Origin: Neospora caninum Liverpool
Lineage: Eukaryota; Apicomplexa; Conoidasida; Eucoccidiorida; Sarcocystidae
Length of the DNA stretch: 64,000 nucleotides
Assembly: GCF_000208865.1 (NCBI RefSeq)
Contig: NC_018385.1
Location: 1,346,724-1,410,723, forward strand
Reading direction: 5' to 3'
Position 1 is the stretch's first letter, and each line of letters begins with the position of its first letter. The position numbers and the translations under genes were made by a program. Shown here piece by piece: positions 47,549-58,110 of this stretch. Under the pieces are notes generated by a model, which ran no database searches, had not been told where the DNA came from, and worked only from the letters and a program-made list of their open reading frames with translations.

Positions 47549-49249
47549 ATGAAGTTTGCTGGAGCCGTTTCCGTCGCTGTCTTTCTGGCAGTGAGCAATG
47601 GGGCAGAAGCCGGACCTGGAAAGAAAGGTGGCTACACTACGACAACCACTGCAAAGCCTAACCCTTTGAATGTTGAGAGGGAGTGCTTTCAAGTTCCCTA
47701 CAGCATCGAGAAGACATGCTACAAGGAAGAAAAAGTTTCTCGCCCGTACACTTGTCCCTCGCCTATTGAAGAAGAGGTTTGCCATACCATCAGTGAGGAA
47801 GCACCTGATACCTGCTACGAGCTAGTCCAAAAAGAAGTCCAATATGAATGTCCGAAGGCCACCAAGCAGCAACTGTGCTCGACGATCCCCGTCACCTTGA
47901 ATAAGACTTGCAAGAAGTCGGTGACTGAGAAGATTGCTGGAGCTTGCCCAAAAATCATCAACGTGCCACAGTGTGAGATTATCTCTCGGCCAAGCCAAGA
48001 CGTTTGCTACGAATCTGAAGCGTTTGAGCAGGAGTATGCGTGCTGGGGTTCTGAGACACACCGAGAATGCGAGGTTGAGATGCGCTTGGTGAATGACATG
48101 TGCAACAGGACGGTCGAGTCGCCTGTGCCATACGAGTACGAAGACACGATCTTGGAGAAAGTGTGCACAACGAAGCTGCACACGAAAGCAGGGCAATGCC
48201 GGAAGCGTATCGAGACAGAAGAGCAGTATTCTTGCCCTGAGACAAAGTGGGAAAAGCGGTGCTTTGAGACTTCCAAGCTGGTTCAGGAGCCGTGTGAAAA
48301 GCAAATTGTTGCGGAGGAGGCTTATGACTGCAGTGAAACGAAACACGACTCAGTTCAAAAGACCTGCTCTCGACGTATTCCGAAGAAGGCACTGATAGAG
48401 CGATGCGCCCCCAGCAAGAAAGAGCATTCGAAAAAACTCAGGCGTTTGGGGCCTGCGAAGAAAGGCGGGAACTGCGAGCTGGTCGAGGTCCTATCTGAGG
48501 AGATTGAGACGTACCCTTGCACCGAGGAAGTTCTAGTGGCAGTGCCCAAAGTCTGCACGCGTCAAATCGTCAAGAATGTGACAGAAATGTGCCCAAAGCA
48601 AGTCCCAGACACGCAGTGCTCCATGGAATCGGTTGCTATCCCTAAGGTTTGCTCCCGACGGGTTTCCAAAGAGATTGAGGTACCTTGCGAGGCTCAGACT
48701 CAAGAAGAAGTGTGCGATGATGTGCCCAAAATGATCAAGAAGCAAGGCTATCGCTTCGAAAAGAAGAACGAGAGCTTCCCGTGCCAGCGACATGAATTTG
48801 AGGAGAAGTGCTACGAGGTGAAGAAGCCGAAGAGGGACACTTGCGTGGCAACCTTGTTCAAGACAGTTGAGAAGCCATGCACTCGACAAGAGTTCCAGGA
48901 AGCCTGCCGTGATGAGCAGCAACTTACCATGCAGCCGTGCCTGGAAGAGAAGAAGCATCAGATTGAGGTGCCATGCCCTGAGCAGACGACTGAGGAAAAG
49001 TGCATCTATGTTCCGGTGTATGAGATGGGCACCTGCACAACCGTCATCCAGGACGTTCAACAAATCCCTTGCAAGAAGCAGCAACCAGCAATCCGTTGCG
49101 AGACGCTGAAATCGGAGCGTGCTGGAACATGCTTCAGGTCTGATAGTATTCAGATTCCCTACACGTGCTACGACGTCGCGTATGAAGAGAAGTGTGTCGA
49201 GCTTCCAGTGACCGGCGCTCCTCTTCCACCACCTGGCAAGAAACTCTAA
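47549..49249 (+). CDS. Secreted cysteine-rich repeat protein, oocyst-wall-protein-like
   Basis: An intronless 566-aa protein. The ATG at 47549 (context CCACCAAGATGA) is chosen because it opens a clean signal peptide (MKFAGAVSVAVFLAVSNG, cleavage after AEA). The mature protein starts with a Gly/Lys/Thr-rich linker. Its bulk is a long series of cysteines about 8-13 residues apart, in recurring short units such as VPYSIEKTCYKEEKV, IPVTLNKTCKKSV, VAIPKVCSRRVSKEIEVPCE and SIQIPYTCYD. Acidic/basic (EE, KK, KR) and tyrosine residues are frequent between them. It ends in a short Pro/Gly/Lys tail (LPPPGKKL). Regular cysteine spacing of about 10-12 residues is the hallmark of the coccidian/Cryptosporidium oocyst wall protein (COWP/OWP) family. 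A disulfide-crosslinked structural role in a cyst or oocyst wall is therefore inferred. It could instead be another extracellular cysteine-rich protein. Confidence 0.78.
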   Translation: MKFAGAVSVAVFLAVSNGAEAGPGKKGGYTTTTTAKPNPLNVERECFQVPYSIEKTCYKEEKVSRPYTCPSPIEEEVCHTISEEAPDTCYELVQKEVQYECPKATKQQLCSTIPVTLNKTCKKSVTEKIAGACPKIINVPQCEIISRPSQDVCYESEAFEQEYACWGSETHRECEVEMRLVNDMCNRTVESPVPYEYEDTILEKVCTTKLHTKAGQCRKRIETEEQYSCPETKWEKRCFETSKLVQEPCEKQIVAEEAYDCSETKHDSVQKTCSRRIPKKALIERCAPSKKEHSKKLRRLGPAKKGGNCELVEVLSEEIETYPCTEEVLVAVPKVCTRQIVKNVTEMCPKQVPDTQCSMESVAIPKVCSRRVSKEIEVPCEAQTQEEVCDDVPKMIKKQGYRFEKKNESFPCQRHEFEEKCYEVKKPKRDTCVATLFKTVEKPCTRQEFQEACRDEQQLTMQPCLEEKKHQIEVPCPEQTTEEKCIYVPVYEMGTCTTVIQDVQQIPCKKQQPAIRCETLKSERAGTCFRSDSIQIPYTCYDVAYEEKCVELPVTGAPLPPPGKKL

Positions 49250-52027
49250 GTGCCTAACATGTTCCAGCCGTGCGCTGAATGATTTTTCGATCTTTCGCAT
49301 CCTGTTCCCCAGGATGAGTATCATTGCATCTTGTGTCCCCCATGCATGATGTAGACATGTTGAACGAATGACAAGGCCCTTCAACTTGTGGATGAATTGA
49401 TCCCATTGTCGGAAGCAGCCTCGCTTCGTATGAGCACAGCAGCGTTACTTTCAGAGTTATCTTGACCGCGAACAGTAGATGCAGCCTTTGTGTGATGCGT
49501 CTCCAAGGAGCACGTTCATTCCCTTAGAGGAAGTAGCTCGCATATAGCTCCATCCGTGACAGTATTTAACAACTTTCTCCAGATACCACAAAGCCTTTAC
49601 AAAGCTACGGAGCGACGGTTAGAGATAAACCCTGATTTCAGCCTCCTGATTTCTGCCTGAGCGAAGGAAGATCTCTCTTGCTAGAAAACGTTTAATACTG
49701 GCAAAAGGGAGTCAACTTTTTGAGATGTGCCAACAATGCATTGACGTGCTGCAGCTCTGTCAAACGGACGACGTGCACGCTCAAGGTTTGTAGGTTTTTC
49801 ATAGGATTTCGTGGAACGCTCATGCGGTGCACACCCTGAAGCATGATCGACGGCGCAACCAAGCAGCCGCTACACCCTGGCATTTGCGCCAGATACGATC
49901 ATACTGAAACGGTGACTGACCAGGAAGATGGAGCAGACGGTACGGTTTGGAATGCACAGGTGATGTTTCAGGTAGATCCTCACGCGTTATACCTAATATA
50001 CCACTCGGATGGCCTCTATCCTGAATAACGTACTGCACATAGTTCCGTAGAACACAGTAGGAGGATCTCTTAACAAGCAGCTGGCTTCCTAAGGATACAA
50101 TAACGTTTTTACTGCCAGGTATTATTTCCACAATGGTAAGCGGTGCTTTTCTCCCTGTTGTCACGATTCCTGCTCCGACGCCAACCGCGGTTGGCACCTC
50201 GTCACTGCGTCCGGGTGAAAAATGAGAGTGTTCTTGCACTGATAGTCAAGGACTTGCCTACTTCGAACAGCCCAAGCTCGCTAGTGAAATAGAGGACGGA
50301 TCGCTGCTGGTGGACAAGGAATTTTTAGGGATGTTTGCACGCGATGATAGTGAAGTGTAAACTAAGTCTGAGGCCAGAGATGCATCAAAACCGTAGTGTG
50401 GGCGGGTTTTAACCTCGAACGGGTAGCACGCCATGGGAGTCAGTGTGCTTCAAGAGGACAAGACCGATACCGCAGGCCCAGGTGTCGACTGCGAAAGCTC
50501 TGCTCCGCGTGTGACTTGGCGGCTGGGGGCAGCCAGTAGTTGTCCCCCTGCGACATCTGTTCCAATCCCCATTTAGCGCAAGTTCGGGTTAAACTACTGA
50601 ATTCTTGTCTCAATATGCTCTCTCAAGTGACTTGCGTCACAGACGCCTGGTCACAAATGCGATGATCGATATACATGTATAAACAAAAGTCGTTGAACAC
50701 ATTTTCCCTTCAATCACTGCCCCAACGTGTCGTGGCTAAGCGGGAGGTCGCTGGCTCGTCCGGTCCACTTGTGCGAATTCATCCGCCACGCTTTCCTGCT
50801 GGAATACGATTGGCTACAAAGTTGCTAATTTCAGAACTCCTCGGCCGCTGAACCTCTACAAGCCAAAAAACTCTTGCACAAGACCACGAAAGCAGGCGTG
50901 CGGCACGTGGCCACCTGCGTAGCCTACACAGGAGCACACGCGGAAATCGTTACATGCATGCGAGAATGGCCTGCTACAAAAAAATGGGCGTTTGCTTGAA
51001 CAATTGACCAGTGAGCTCGCCCCTCATGACTGACTGCTAAAAAGAAAGAAATGCACACACAACGCCAATTAAACGCCAAGTAAAGGGATCGATGATTCTC
51101 CGCCGAGATCATCCTTGCGTCTAGACAGGGCATACCGTGCCATATTTCACACAATTCGTTAAAGCAGACGCCCAAAGATTCCCACATCATGAAAGACACT
51201 TGTCGGTTTCACTAATGCCATCATAGGGCCTTCACGCCTTCTACACAGCAGGCTGGGAAAATGACTGCATTATTGGTATGAAACAGGTGAAACGAAGACG
51301 GATGGTCAAAGCTACCCGTCAGCATCTTCCCATGGCCCCCAGTGAAAATCATTCGTGCTGGGCAAAACTGGGAGCACATCACCTCTAAAGAGTGGGACCA
51401 ATGGACAGACTCAGACTCAGTAAAAAGACATCTTTTGACCACAAAGGAGCGTCGCAGCCCCTCTACGTGTCTCGAAACCTAAGACTGCCCCGCATTGTTG
51501 ACCGGTAGAGCATGTAGGCAACTTCTCTTGGGCCCAACATGCCAACGGAGATGTATTCAGGTAGACATTCTAATTACAGAGGGGGGGACAACTCTAATCG
51601 AAATGAGGCCTTGGCGATCATCACGAATTTCAGCGGCGAATAGACCTGCACGATCCGGCGCGCCAGAACTAAAGCCGAAAGATTTATTTGACACTATCTG
51701 GCCGCATGCATCCTAAAAAGTGGAAACTGGAACAGCCGTCTGTATCCCGGAAGAGATGAAAGGGGGCACCTAACTATCACATGAAAGGAGCAAACAACGA
51801 CACCAACGCCGATCGCCTTTTTTACGGCTTCTCCTGCTTGTGGCAGAAAACAGTGGATGCGGTTTTCTTGTGAGACATCATTGCTCTTGTTGTACTTTCC
51901 CTGACGTTATTAAATTGAGATCGGGATTCCCTCTGAGAGGCATGTTCGGGGTGATACGCCTGCTGAAATATGCCTGCTCCATCGGACGATTGTGCACAGG
52001 ATTCGAGAGTCGCTGTGGGAGCCCCAA
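49250..52027. other. Convergent intergenic region
   Basis: About 2.8 kb between the stop codons of the cysteine-rich gene (+) and the SET-domain gene (-). Only short frames are present (the longest is 139 codons on the minus strand at 49820-50239, with no recognisable features). It should contain both 3' untranslated regions. No repeats were found. Confidence 0.55.
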
Positions 52028-55000
52028 CTAGTTGCCGTGCGGCAATCTTTGAAGTCCCTTCCGGCATACCATCTTGTACTGAGAATGGGAGAAAATGCTG
52101 GGGTCGAAAGGCTGAAGTCTTCCACTTGAAGGTGCACTGAGCACTGGAGGAGGAGGGGGAACGTGAGAAAAGTCGAGAGGTTTCAGCTTAAGGGACAGTC
52201 CGTGTCCCTGTGGTTGGGGCGGCTCGAAGCGGAGAAACTCAGCTTGTTCCACGTCAGCCGTTGCTTCCTCTGGTTCGCTCTGAACAACTTGTGCGTATGC
52301 ACGGTCAATTCTGTCTGTCACCTGCGGGCCTTGTTCAAGCGGTTGAACCGCCCAGACGGTCTGGTCGTTGCGATCCAATGAGACCGCCGCGTCCATATCG
52401 CCCTGTACTTGTTGGATATCTTGTCCGTCAACCCGGTAGCAGACCTTCTGCTGCGAGAAGGGGGCCATAAGGACATTTCCTTTCTCTGCACCCGCCGGGA
52501 GAGCGTTGCTTTCCTCAAGTGAGGCCATCTCGATCGCAGCGGCATCGTCAGCGCGCCCGACATGCGCCAGATCTTCCTGACCGGCGACTTCCTGCCCGCT
52601 CTGCCCGAGCTTTGCTCGAGCCTCTTCCCGGAACTGCTGGATGCGACGCTGCGTCTCAGCCTCGTAAAGAGCCATTTCCCGAACTGCTTCATTTGTCGCC
52701 TCGAGCAGAGCAGCTGAGTCATTCCGCTCTCTCTCGCGGAGTCTCTCGCCGACTAGGAGTCGCGGGGCGGCCTCCACGCCGTCTGTTTGCGCGGAACGTC
52801 CGCCGAACATTCCCGAGGCCTTGCCCTTTCTCTTTGTCTCGGACGCTCGAAGCGCAGCTGCGGCCTCTGCCGTCCTTTGCGCCAAACGGTAGTTAACCCG
52901 TGCCTGCAGCTCTTCAGAGTATTCCTTGTTTTCCTTTTGCAGGTACATCCTTTTGGCGCCTTCGATATCCTCCAGTTCGTCAAAGCTTAGGGGTGGAGGT
53001 CCCCCGGATCCACATCCGATTACACTCACCGCGGACGCGTCCTTGGGTGCTCCGTCCAGCTTTCGCGCCTCGTGGTCGATGTAGAAGAAGGATTTGAAGA
53101 AAGGAAGCGGCGGGTATCTCCCGTTCTTCGTATGGTTCAGCTGCGAGATGGTCACATACTCGCCTGGCGCTGTTCCGTGCAGCCCCGGGATTCTGTAGAT
53201 AAATCCTTTCTCCTTCTCTTCCTCGGCTGCCTCCTGCTCAGACGAGTCATCACCCAGCTCGCCGTCGTCTCCAAAGTCGAGCTCTGCGTCGAATTCTTCC
53301 TTGCCTTGCTCAATCGCACGGATAATCTGTTCTCGCTTCTTCCGCTCACGCTCGAGAAGCTGCATTGTCTTTCTCAGTTGACGGCGCTGCTCTGCTCGGG
53401 CTTCAAGGGGATCAGCCAACATGAGCAACGGCAAATAAGTGCCGTTCTGGGAACCCGGCACACCTGCCGCTGCAGCCAAAGCGGCGGAGTAGTGCCCCTC
53501 GACGGCCAGCTGCTGAAGACGTTTCGCGTCCTCGTATGCCGCCTCAGCTGCGCGCTCCGCGCTCGAAACCACAGACGTGATGCCTTCACCGGGCGCCGGG
53601 ACAGCTCTGTCGCCTACTTTCATGAGACGACTTGCACGAACCGCGTCTTGTGCGTGCCCAGGCAGTGCGTGGTTCCTCAGGTACTTCTGGACGACGCCAT
53701 CCGGATGGGTCATCGTGACATCTGTTACTTTCAGCATGCTCTGGCTTTCTGGCGCAGCCAGGGGTGCGGCAGCCTTCAGAGCTGCGATGTTCTTTTTCGC
53801 TTGGGCAATGCGACGCTGCCGGTCCTCTGCGCGGAGACGCGCTTCTTCCTCTCTCTGGCGTGCCGCCTGCTCTGCTGCCTCGATCTTTGCTCGCTTCTCC
53901 GTCTCGATCGTCTCGTAGTACTGAGCGTCCAGAGCTAAAGTGTACTGGGAAGCGTGAGCGAAACGGTGGAGAATCGCAAGACCAGGCTCCTCGTTCTTCT
54001 GTTCCACCTGCTTTTTCAGATATAGATATGCGCTTGCAAACGACGCATACACCTCGTCCCACTTTCCCAAGCCGTCTCGGATGACGGTGAGTATGCCGTA
54101 GTGTTCAATCGAGTCCACGAAATCTTTCCACTGCCCACTAAAGAGTTGAATACGCAAGAGGGCCACCAAGAGAGGTGCCGCATCGGTTGACAGCGCCTCA
54201 GGCACGAAACGGTTTGCAAAGTCGAGGAAGGTTGCTGCGTGCTCCGTGGCCTTTGAGAAAATTTCGTCGACGACGAGACCACCCATCCACATGCCGAGGT
54301 ACAGCTGCGCAAGCAACAACTGACCTGCGGCATACAGCCAATGCTCGACTCCGAGAACTTTCTCGACAGTCCTCAGCAGCTTGCCGCACTCGTCGCTCCA
54401 TTCCTCCGGGCAAGGCCGTCCAAACTTCTCCCGCAGAACGCCGTATTTTCCCACTAAATACCGCTCCATTCCCGTGGGCAGATCTTCGTCTCGGAACGTC
54501 TTCTGACAGGTGTAGCAGTGCCAGCAATCCTCGCCCTCATACACGCAGTAGTTTCTCGGCATACCGGCTCCACTAAGACGGCCTTGAAGTTCTCGTTCCT
54601 CGTGTTCCGAACCGACATCCTTCTCAGTTCCCCCAGCCAGGCTGCTTGCCTGTCCGGCCTCTGAATCGCTGCTCCAGTTGTCGTTGCTGCCGCTCGACAG
54701 CGCGTCGCATCTCGCACTAGCCATGGTTTCGGCGGACGTGAGGCTCAAAAGCAGTGCGCCTTTCGGAGCTGTCTTGCTCTTCCCTCCTGCTTTCCAGGCG
54801 GCCTCGTCATCGATTCTGGACTCGGTCTCGCTCGAAGGGGGCGACGCCGTCGTGCTGTCGACGCAAGCTGTCTTGAGCTTCGAGCTGTCTGCTCCGCTGG
54901 AGATCTCCTCGTCGGAGGCTCCGGCGTCTTGCTGGTCGTCTTTGGTCTCGGCCACGACCTCTTGGCACCGATGCTCTTCTTCGCCGTCACTCGAGGACAG

Positions 55001-57322
55001 GCAGTCGGATGAACAGCAGTCCAAAGACTTCTCTTCCGCACTGCCTTCATAGTCGGAACTGTGGCACGATTCTTCGAAGGAAGAGGCGGTCTTGAGGCTC
55101 GGCTGAGTCTCCTTCGCGATGCATCCCTCGGATTCTTCGTCGGCACTAGCACTTCGCTGAGCGTCTAGATATTCCTGATCCGTTTCCGGCAGCGGAGGCA
55201 GCGTCGTTGGAACAACGGCAGACAGCGGCGATACCTGGGAGGCTTCCTGCGCTTCGCGATCCTCAGTAAAGCGAAGCTTCGTGGGGCGGCACTCGGGGCA
55301 CAGGATCTTCCGTTCTTTTTGGCAGACATCCATGCAGCGCGTGCACTGACAGAAGATGCGTTTCGTGGCCATCACGCGCTTGCGTCGTTCCTCCGTTGGA
55401 ACGTAGAGTTGATCAATGTAACTCATTGTAATCGGGGCATCCTCCTCAATGTCCTCGAGGGCAAAAACGACCAACAAGCCGTCGAGGTTGCGGTACGTCA
55501 CGTTGGGTCGGCACGAGTGCTTTACGCGAGCCGCTCGAGGATAGAGCGCCCAACCGCGTCCTCTGCTCAAGGCGTGTGCGTTCACTTTCATCTTCCCGAA
55601 AAAATCCTGGAAGGCCCCGGCGGATTTCAGCATGCCGGCCTGCTTGCACTGCAGCGTGCACGTGAGAGCCTCGACGTTGGACAGATCAGCCGCGCTGCCT
55701 TCGAGAGTCTCCAGGGTTGCCTTCTGCTCGTCTGTGAGACTTTGAAACGCGGGCCAGAGGCCAGCCGCACTCACGTCCGCAGTGATGAGCGGCAACTCAA
55801 CAAACACGACAAATCCCTTCGGAACGCGTCGCGCCGAGCAGAGCCCGCCACGGCCGCCCTTGTTGCTCAGATTGCCGTTGCTCTCAGCGTCATCCCGAAC
55901 CCTCACGCAGTCATCGTTCATCTTCTCCAACTCTGTGCGCTTTCTCTGGCAGAATTCCACGATGGACGGAATGCCCAAGTCCTCGACGGTGTTGGCGATG
56001 GCGGGGGGTTCTTCAGCGTTGCCGCTGATGCGCGCCCCGTTCTCCGCGCTCGCTTGTGCACCAGGCAGCGGGGCTTCTTCCTGCTGCTGGGCGTCGGTGA
56101 GCTTCTCCGGCTCTTCCGGACCTACGACCTCAGGGAAAATTGCACCAGCACAAAGGTACCTCACGAGCGGGTCCAGAGGTGGGTCCGGTTTATGCGCCGT
56201 TCCGAACCTAACGTCTTCTTCGCTCCACACGTAGTGGCCCAGTTTGTACGTCACGCCCTTTTCCAGAGGCGGCGCAGGCGCGCTTGCCTTTCCGCCTGCC
56301 GCTGCTTGTGCGTCCTGCCCGTCCAGCACGGGTTGGAGAAAGATCGCGGGGGGTTTGTGGAAGGGACCGTTCGACGCCAAACGCGTTCCGTAAACCTGAG
56401 CCAGTGGCGCTCCCTGCTGTCCAGCAGTCGAAACCACGGGCGCGTTGATGCCCGCGGGTTCGCCTGCTTCGTTCCCGGTGTTTTCTGCGCCTTCCACCTG
56501 CATCTGGAACGCGGGAGGAACTCCGTGGTACTGCGTTTGGCGCGTGTTGGTAATTTCGATATAGTCTGGAGGCACCTGGGAGTGAGGGCCGGGGCGAGAA
56601 AGCTCGGCCTTGGCCATCCCGCTGATGGGGCCTCTTACGTCCGGCACAGGACCAATGTACGCACGAGTCGTCGACGTGACCGGCACATACAGGGGAGGCT
56701 CGGACGGCGCAGCACTGTGGAAACGCGCAGTTTGCTCTTGAGCTGCGTGTGGAAACACTCCCGACGCAACGCTCACCGATCGGCATCGCGAGCCGGCAGG
56801 GCGGCCAGCCTCTGAAGCCGCGCCTGCCTGGACGGCACTGCCTTGCAGTTCACTCTGAAGCCGGTCGTCTGGCGCCCTGGACGAAGGCGCTGCCGAGGCT
56901 GAACGCTGTGCAGAAGTTTGCGAGATGCCGCGAGGCTGTTTAAGGGACGCCTGGCGGATGGGAATAGCTGAGGCGGTGGAAACATTCCGAGACCTGAGAG
57001 AGGCAAGTGGGAACGGCGCGGACCCGTTGTCGGCGGTTTCCGGAGAGAACGCCTTCATCGGGACTGCGGGGATGTTCAGGGAGTTGAGATTCTCAATCAG
57101 CTTCTCATATGGAATCGAACCCGAACCGTCCTCGGGATTCACCCATCTGCTGATCTCCGGAGGCGCCACTTGAGCGTAGTAGCTCAACCACTCGGGGCTC
57201 GCCGGGTCCAGCGGCGGCGCGGCCGCGCCGTTGGCTTGGGGCTGTGGCCCATCTTCGGGGGCACACGGCTTTTCAGGCTCTCCTTTGGAGCCCGAAAAGA
57301 GCTTGGAAAATGTCGACAGCAT
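52028..57322 (-). CDS. Large SET-domain lysine methyltransferase
   Basis: One continuous frame of 1,764 codons from ATG 57322 to TAG. The N-terminal ~480 residues are Pro/Ala/Ser-rich. The SET domain spans about 495-680: RRVPKGFVVFVELPLI (N-SET), NAHALSRGRGWALYPRAA, KHSCRPNV (the NHSCxPN core with Lys replacing the first Asn), ITMSYIDQLYVP, then the post-SET zinc cysteines FCQCTRCMDVC and CPEC. This order, and ERRKRV after the Tyr, resemble the SMYD/split-SET class; no MYND finger is visible. An acidic Ser-rich segment follows (about 700-900), then a cysteine cluster (EDCWHCYTC, about 930), a helical TPR-like region (about 950-1130), a charged coiled coil (EAAEQAARQREEEARLRAED, about 1150) and a long C-terminal extension. 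It likely uses S-adenosylmethionine to methylate lysines; the substrate is unknown. It is far longer than typical SMYD proteins (about 450-500 aa). Confidence 0.88.
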   Translation of the reverse strand: MLSTFSKLFSGSKGEPEKPCAPEDGPQPQANGAAAPPLDPASPEWLSYYAQVAPPEISRWVNPEDGSGSIPYEKLIENLNSLNIPAVPMKAFSPETADNGSAPFPLASLRSRNVSTASAIPIRQASLKQPRGISQTSAQRSASAAPSSRAPDDRLQSELQGSAVQAGAASEAGRPAGSRCRSVSVASGVFPHAAQEQTARFHSAAPSEPPLYVPVTSTTRAYIGPVPDVRGPISGMAKAELSRPGPHSQVPPDYIEITNTRQTQYHGVPPAFQMQVEGAENTGNEAGEPAGINAPVVSTAGQQGAPLAQVYGTRLASNGPFHKPPAIFLQPVLDGQDAQAAAGGKASAPAPPLEKGVTYKLGHYVWSEEDVRFGTAHKPDPPLDPLVRYLCAGAIFPEVVGPEEPEKLTDAQQQEEAPLPGAQASAENGARISGNAEEPPAIANTVEDLGIPSIVEFCQRKRTELEKMNDDCVRVRDDAESNGNLSNKGGRGGLCSARRVPKGFVVFVELPLITADVSAAGLWPAFQSLTDEQKATLETLEGSAADLSNVEALTCTLQCKQAGMLKSAGAFQDFFGKMKVNAHALSRGRGWALYPRAARVKHSCRPNVTYRNLDGLLVVFALEDIEEDAPITMSYIDQLYVPTEERRKRVMATKRIFCQCTRCMDVCQKERKILCPECRPTKLRFTEDREAQEASQVSPLSAVVPTTLPPLPETDQEYLDAQRSASADEESEGCIAKETQPSLKTASSFEESCHSSDYEGSAEEKSLDCCSSDCLSSSDGEEEHRCQEVVAETKDDQQDAGASDEEISSGADSSKLKTACVDSTTASPPSSETESRIDDEAAWKAGGKSKTAPKGALLLSLTSAETMASARCDALSSGSNDNWSSDSEAGQASSLAGGTEKDVGSEHEERELQGRLSGAGMPRNYCVYEGEDCWHCYTCQKTFRDEDLPTGMERYLVGKYGVLREKFGRPCPEEWSDECGKLLRTVEKVLGVEHWLYAAGQLLLAQLYLGMWMGGLVVDEIFSKATEHAATFLDFANRFVPEALSTDAAPLLVALLRIQLFSGQWKDFVDSIEHYGILTVIRDGLGKWDEVYASFASAYLYLKKQVEQKNEEPGLAILHRFAHASQYTLALDAQYYETIETEKRAKIEAAEQAARQREEEARLRAEDRQRRIAQAKKNIAALKAAAPLAAPESQSMLKVTDVTMTHPDGVVQKYLRNHALPGHAQDAVRASRLMKVGDRAVPAPGEGITSVVSSAERAAEAAYEDAKRLQQLAVEGHYSAALAAAAGVPGSQNGTYLPLLMLADPLEARAEQRRQLRKTMQLLERERKKREQIIRAIEQGKEEFDAELDFGDDGELGDDSSEQEAAEEEKEKGFIYRIPGLHGTAPGEYVTISQLNHTKNGRYPPLPFFKSFFYIDHEARKLDGAPKDASAVSVIGCGSGGPPPLSFDELEDIEGAKRMYLQKENKEYSEELQARVNYRLAQRTAEAAAALRASETKRKGKASGMFGGRSAQTDGVEAAPRLLVGERLRERERNDSAALLEATNEAVREMALYEAETQRRIQQFREEARAKLGQSGQEVAGQEDLAHVGRADDAAAIEMASLEESNALPAGAEKGNVLMAPFSQQKVCYRVDGQDIQQVQGDMDAAVSLDRNDQTVWAVQPLEQGPQVTDRIDRAYAQVVQSEPEEATADVEQAEFLRFEPPQPQGHGLSLKLKPLDFSHVPPPPPVLSAPSSGRLQPFDPSIFSHSQYKMVCRKGLQRLPHGN

Positions 57323-58110
57323 ACTGCTGGAAATCCTCGAATTTGATGTCCCTAGGTCGTGAAGTTTTCAGGTTGCGTCGCGTGACACTCGAAATAGCTC
57401 TCTGTCGAGATGCTGGTCCAGCGATTCTCGAGAAAAACCTAGCACAGAACACTCTACCCTACAGAAAAGTCAGGAAGGCTATTTCATATGTTTACCGGTG
57501 AGCAGTGAGACGACGCTGAGCGAAAGAAGAAGGCGCTCTTTGACTTGCAGCTAACAATCGGGTGTAGAGAGGCGCACCAGCCGCCCAGCCGTTCGCGCCT
57601 CTTCTCCCAGCGGGTGCCTCGCACGACGATAAACGAAGACAGCGAACGAACCAAACGCAACACGAAAATGTGTCCAGGAGACAAAAAGACAGAGGGTCAA
57701 TTATTTCTCGGTGGGACGACACTTCCTAGTTCGCGTCCCCTCAAACCGGCTTCCTCCGCAGGTCTTGTCCCCGGTTAGGTCTTGCCAGGGACACTCGGTG
57801 GACGGGCACGACGGCGCGCTCGACGCGAAATCGCTGGTACAATCTGGCCGCAAAAAATTGATTTCTGGGGAGTGCAGTCAGCGGATACCAGTCCTCAAGA
57901 CGGAATTGACGAGCGTGTTCGTTATTCACAACAAAAAGCGACGAAAAAGTGGGGGAAATCGCGGAAAGGAACAAAGTCGAGGAGCGCGTTAGCAGGAAGC
58001 GGGTATCGAGCAAGCGGTCGCTGCTGCCGTGTCCGGTTTTCCAGACGCTCCGAACGAACAAAGAACTGAAGCGTATGCTTCGGAGAAAAAACTTGGTAGA
58101 AAAAAGAAGC

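Noticed and set aside
55319..56815. 498-codon + strand frame antisense to the SET gene
   Set aside because: GC-rich codon-bias shadow of the SET gene, with no recognisable domain. The minus frame carries clear SET motifs.
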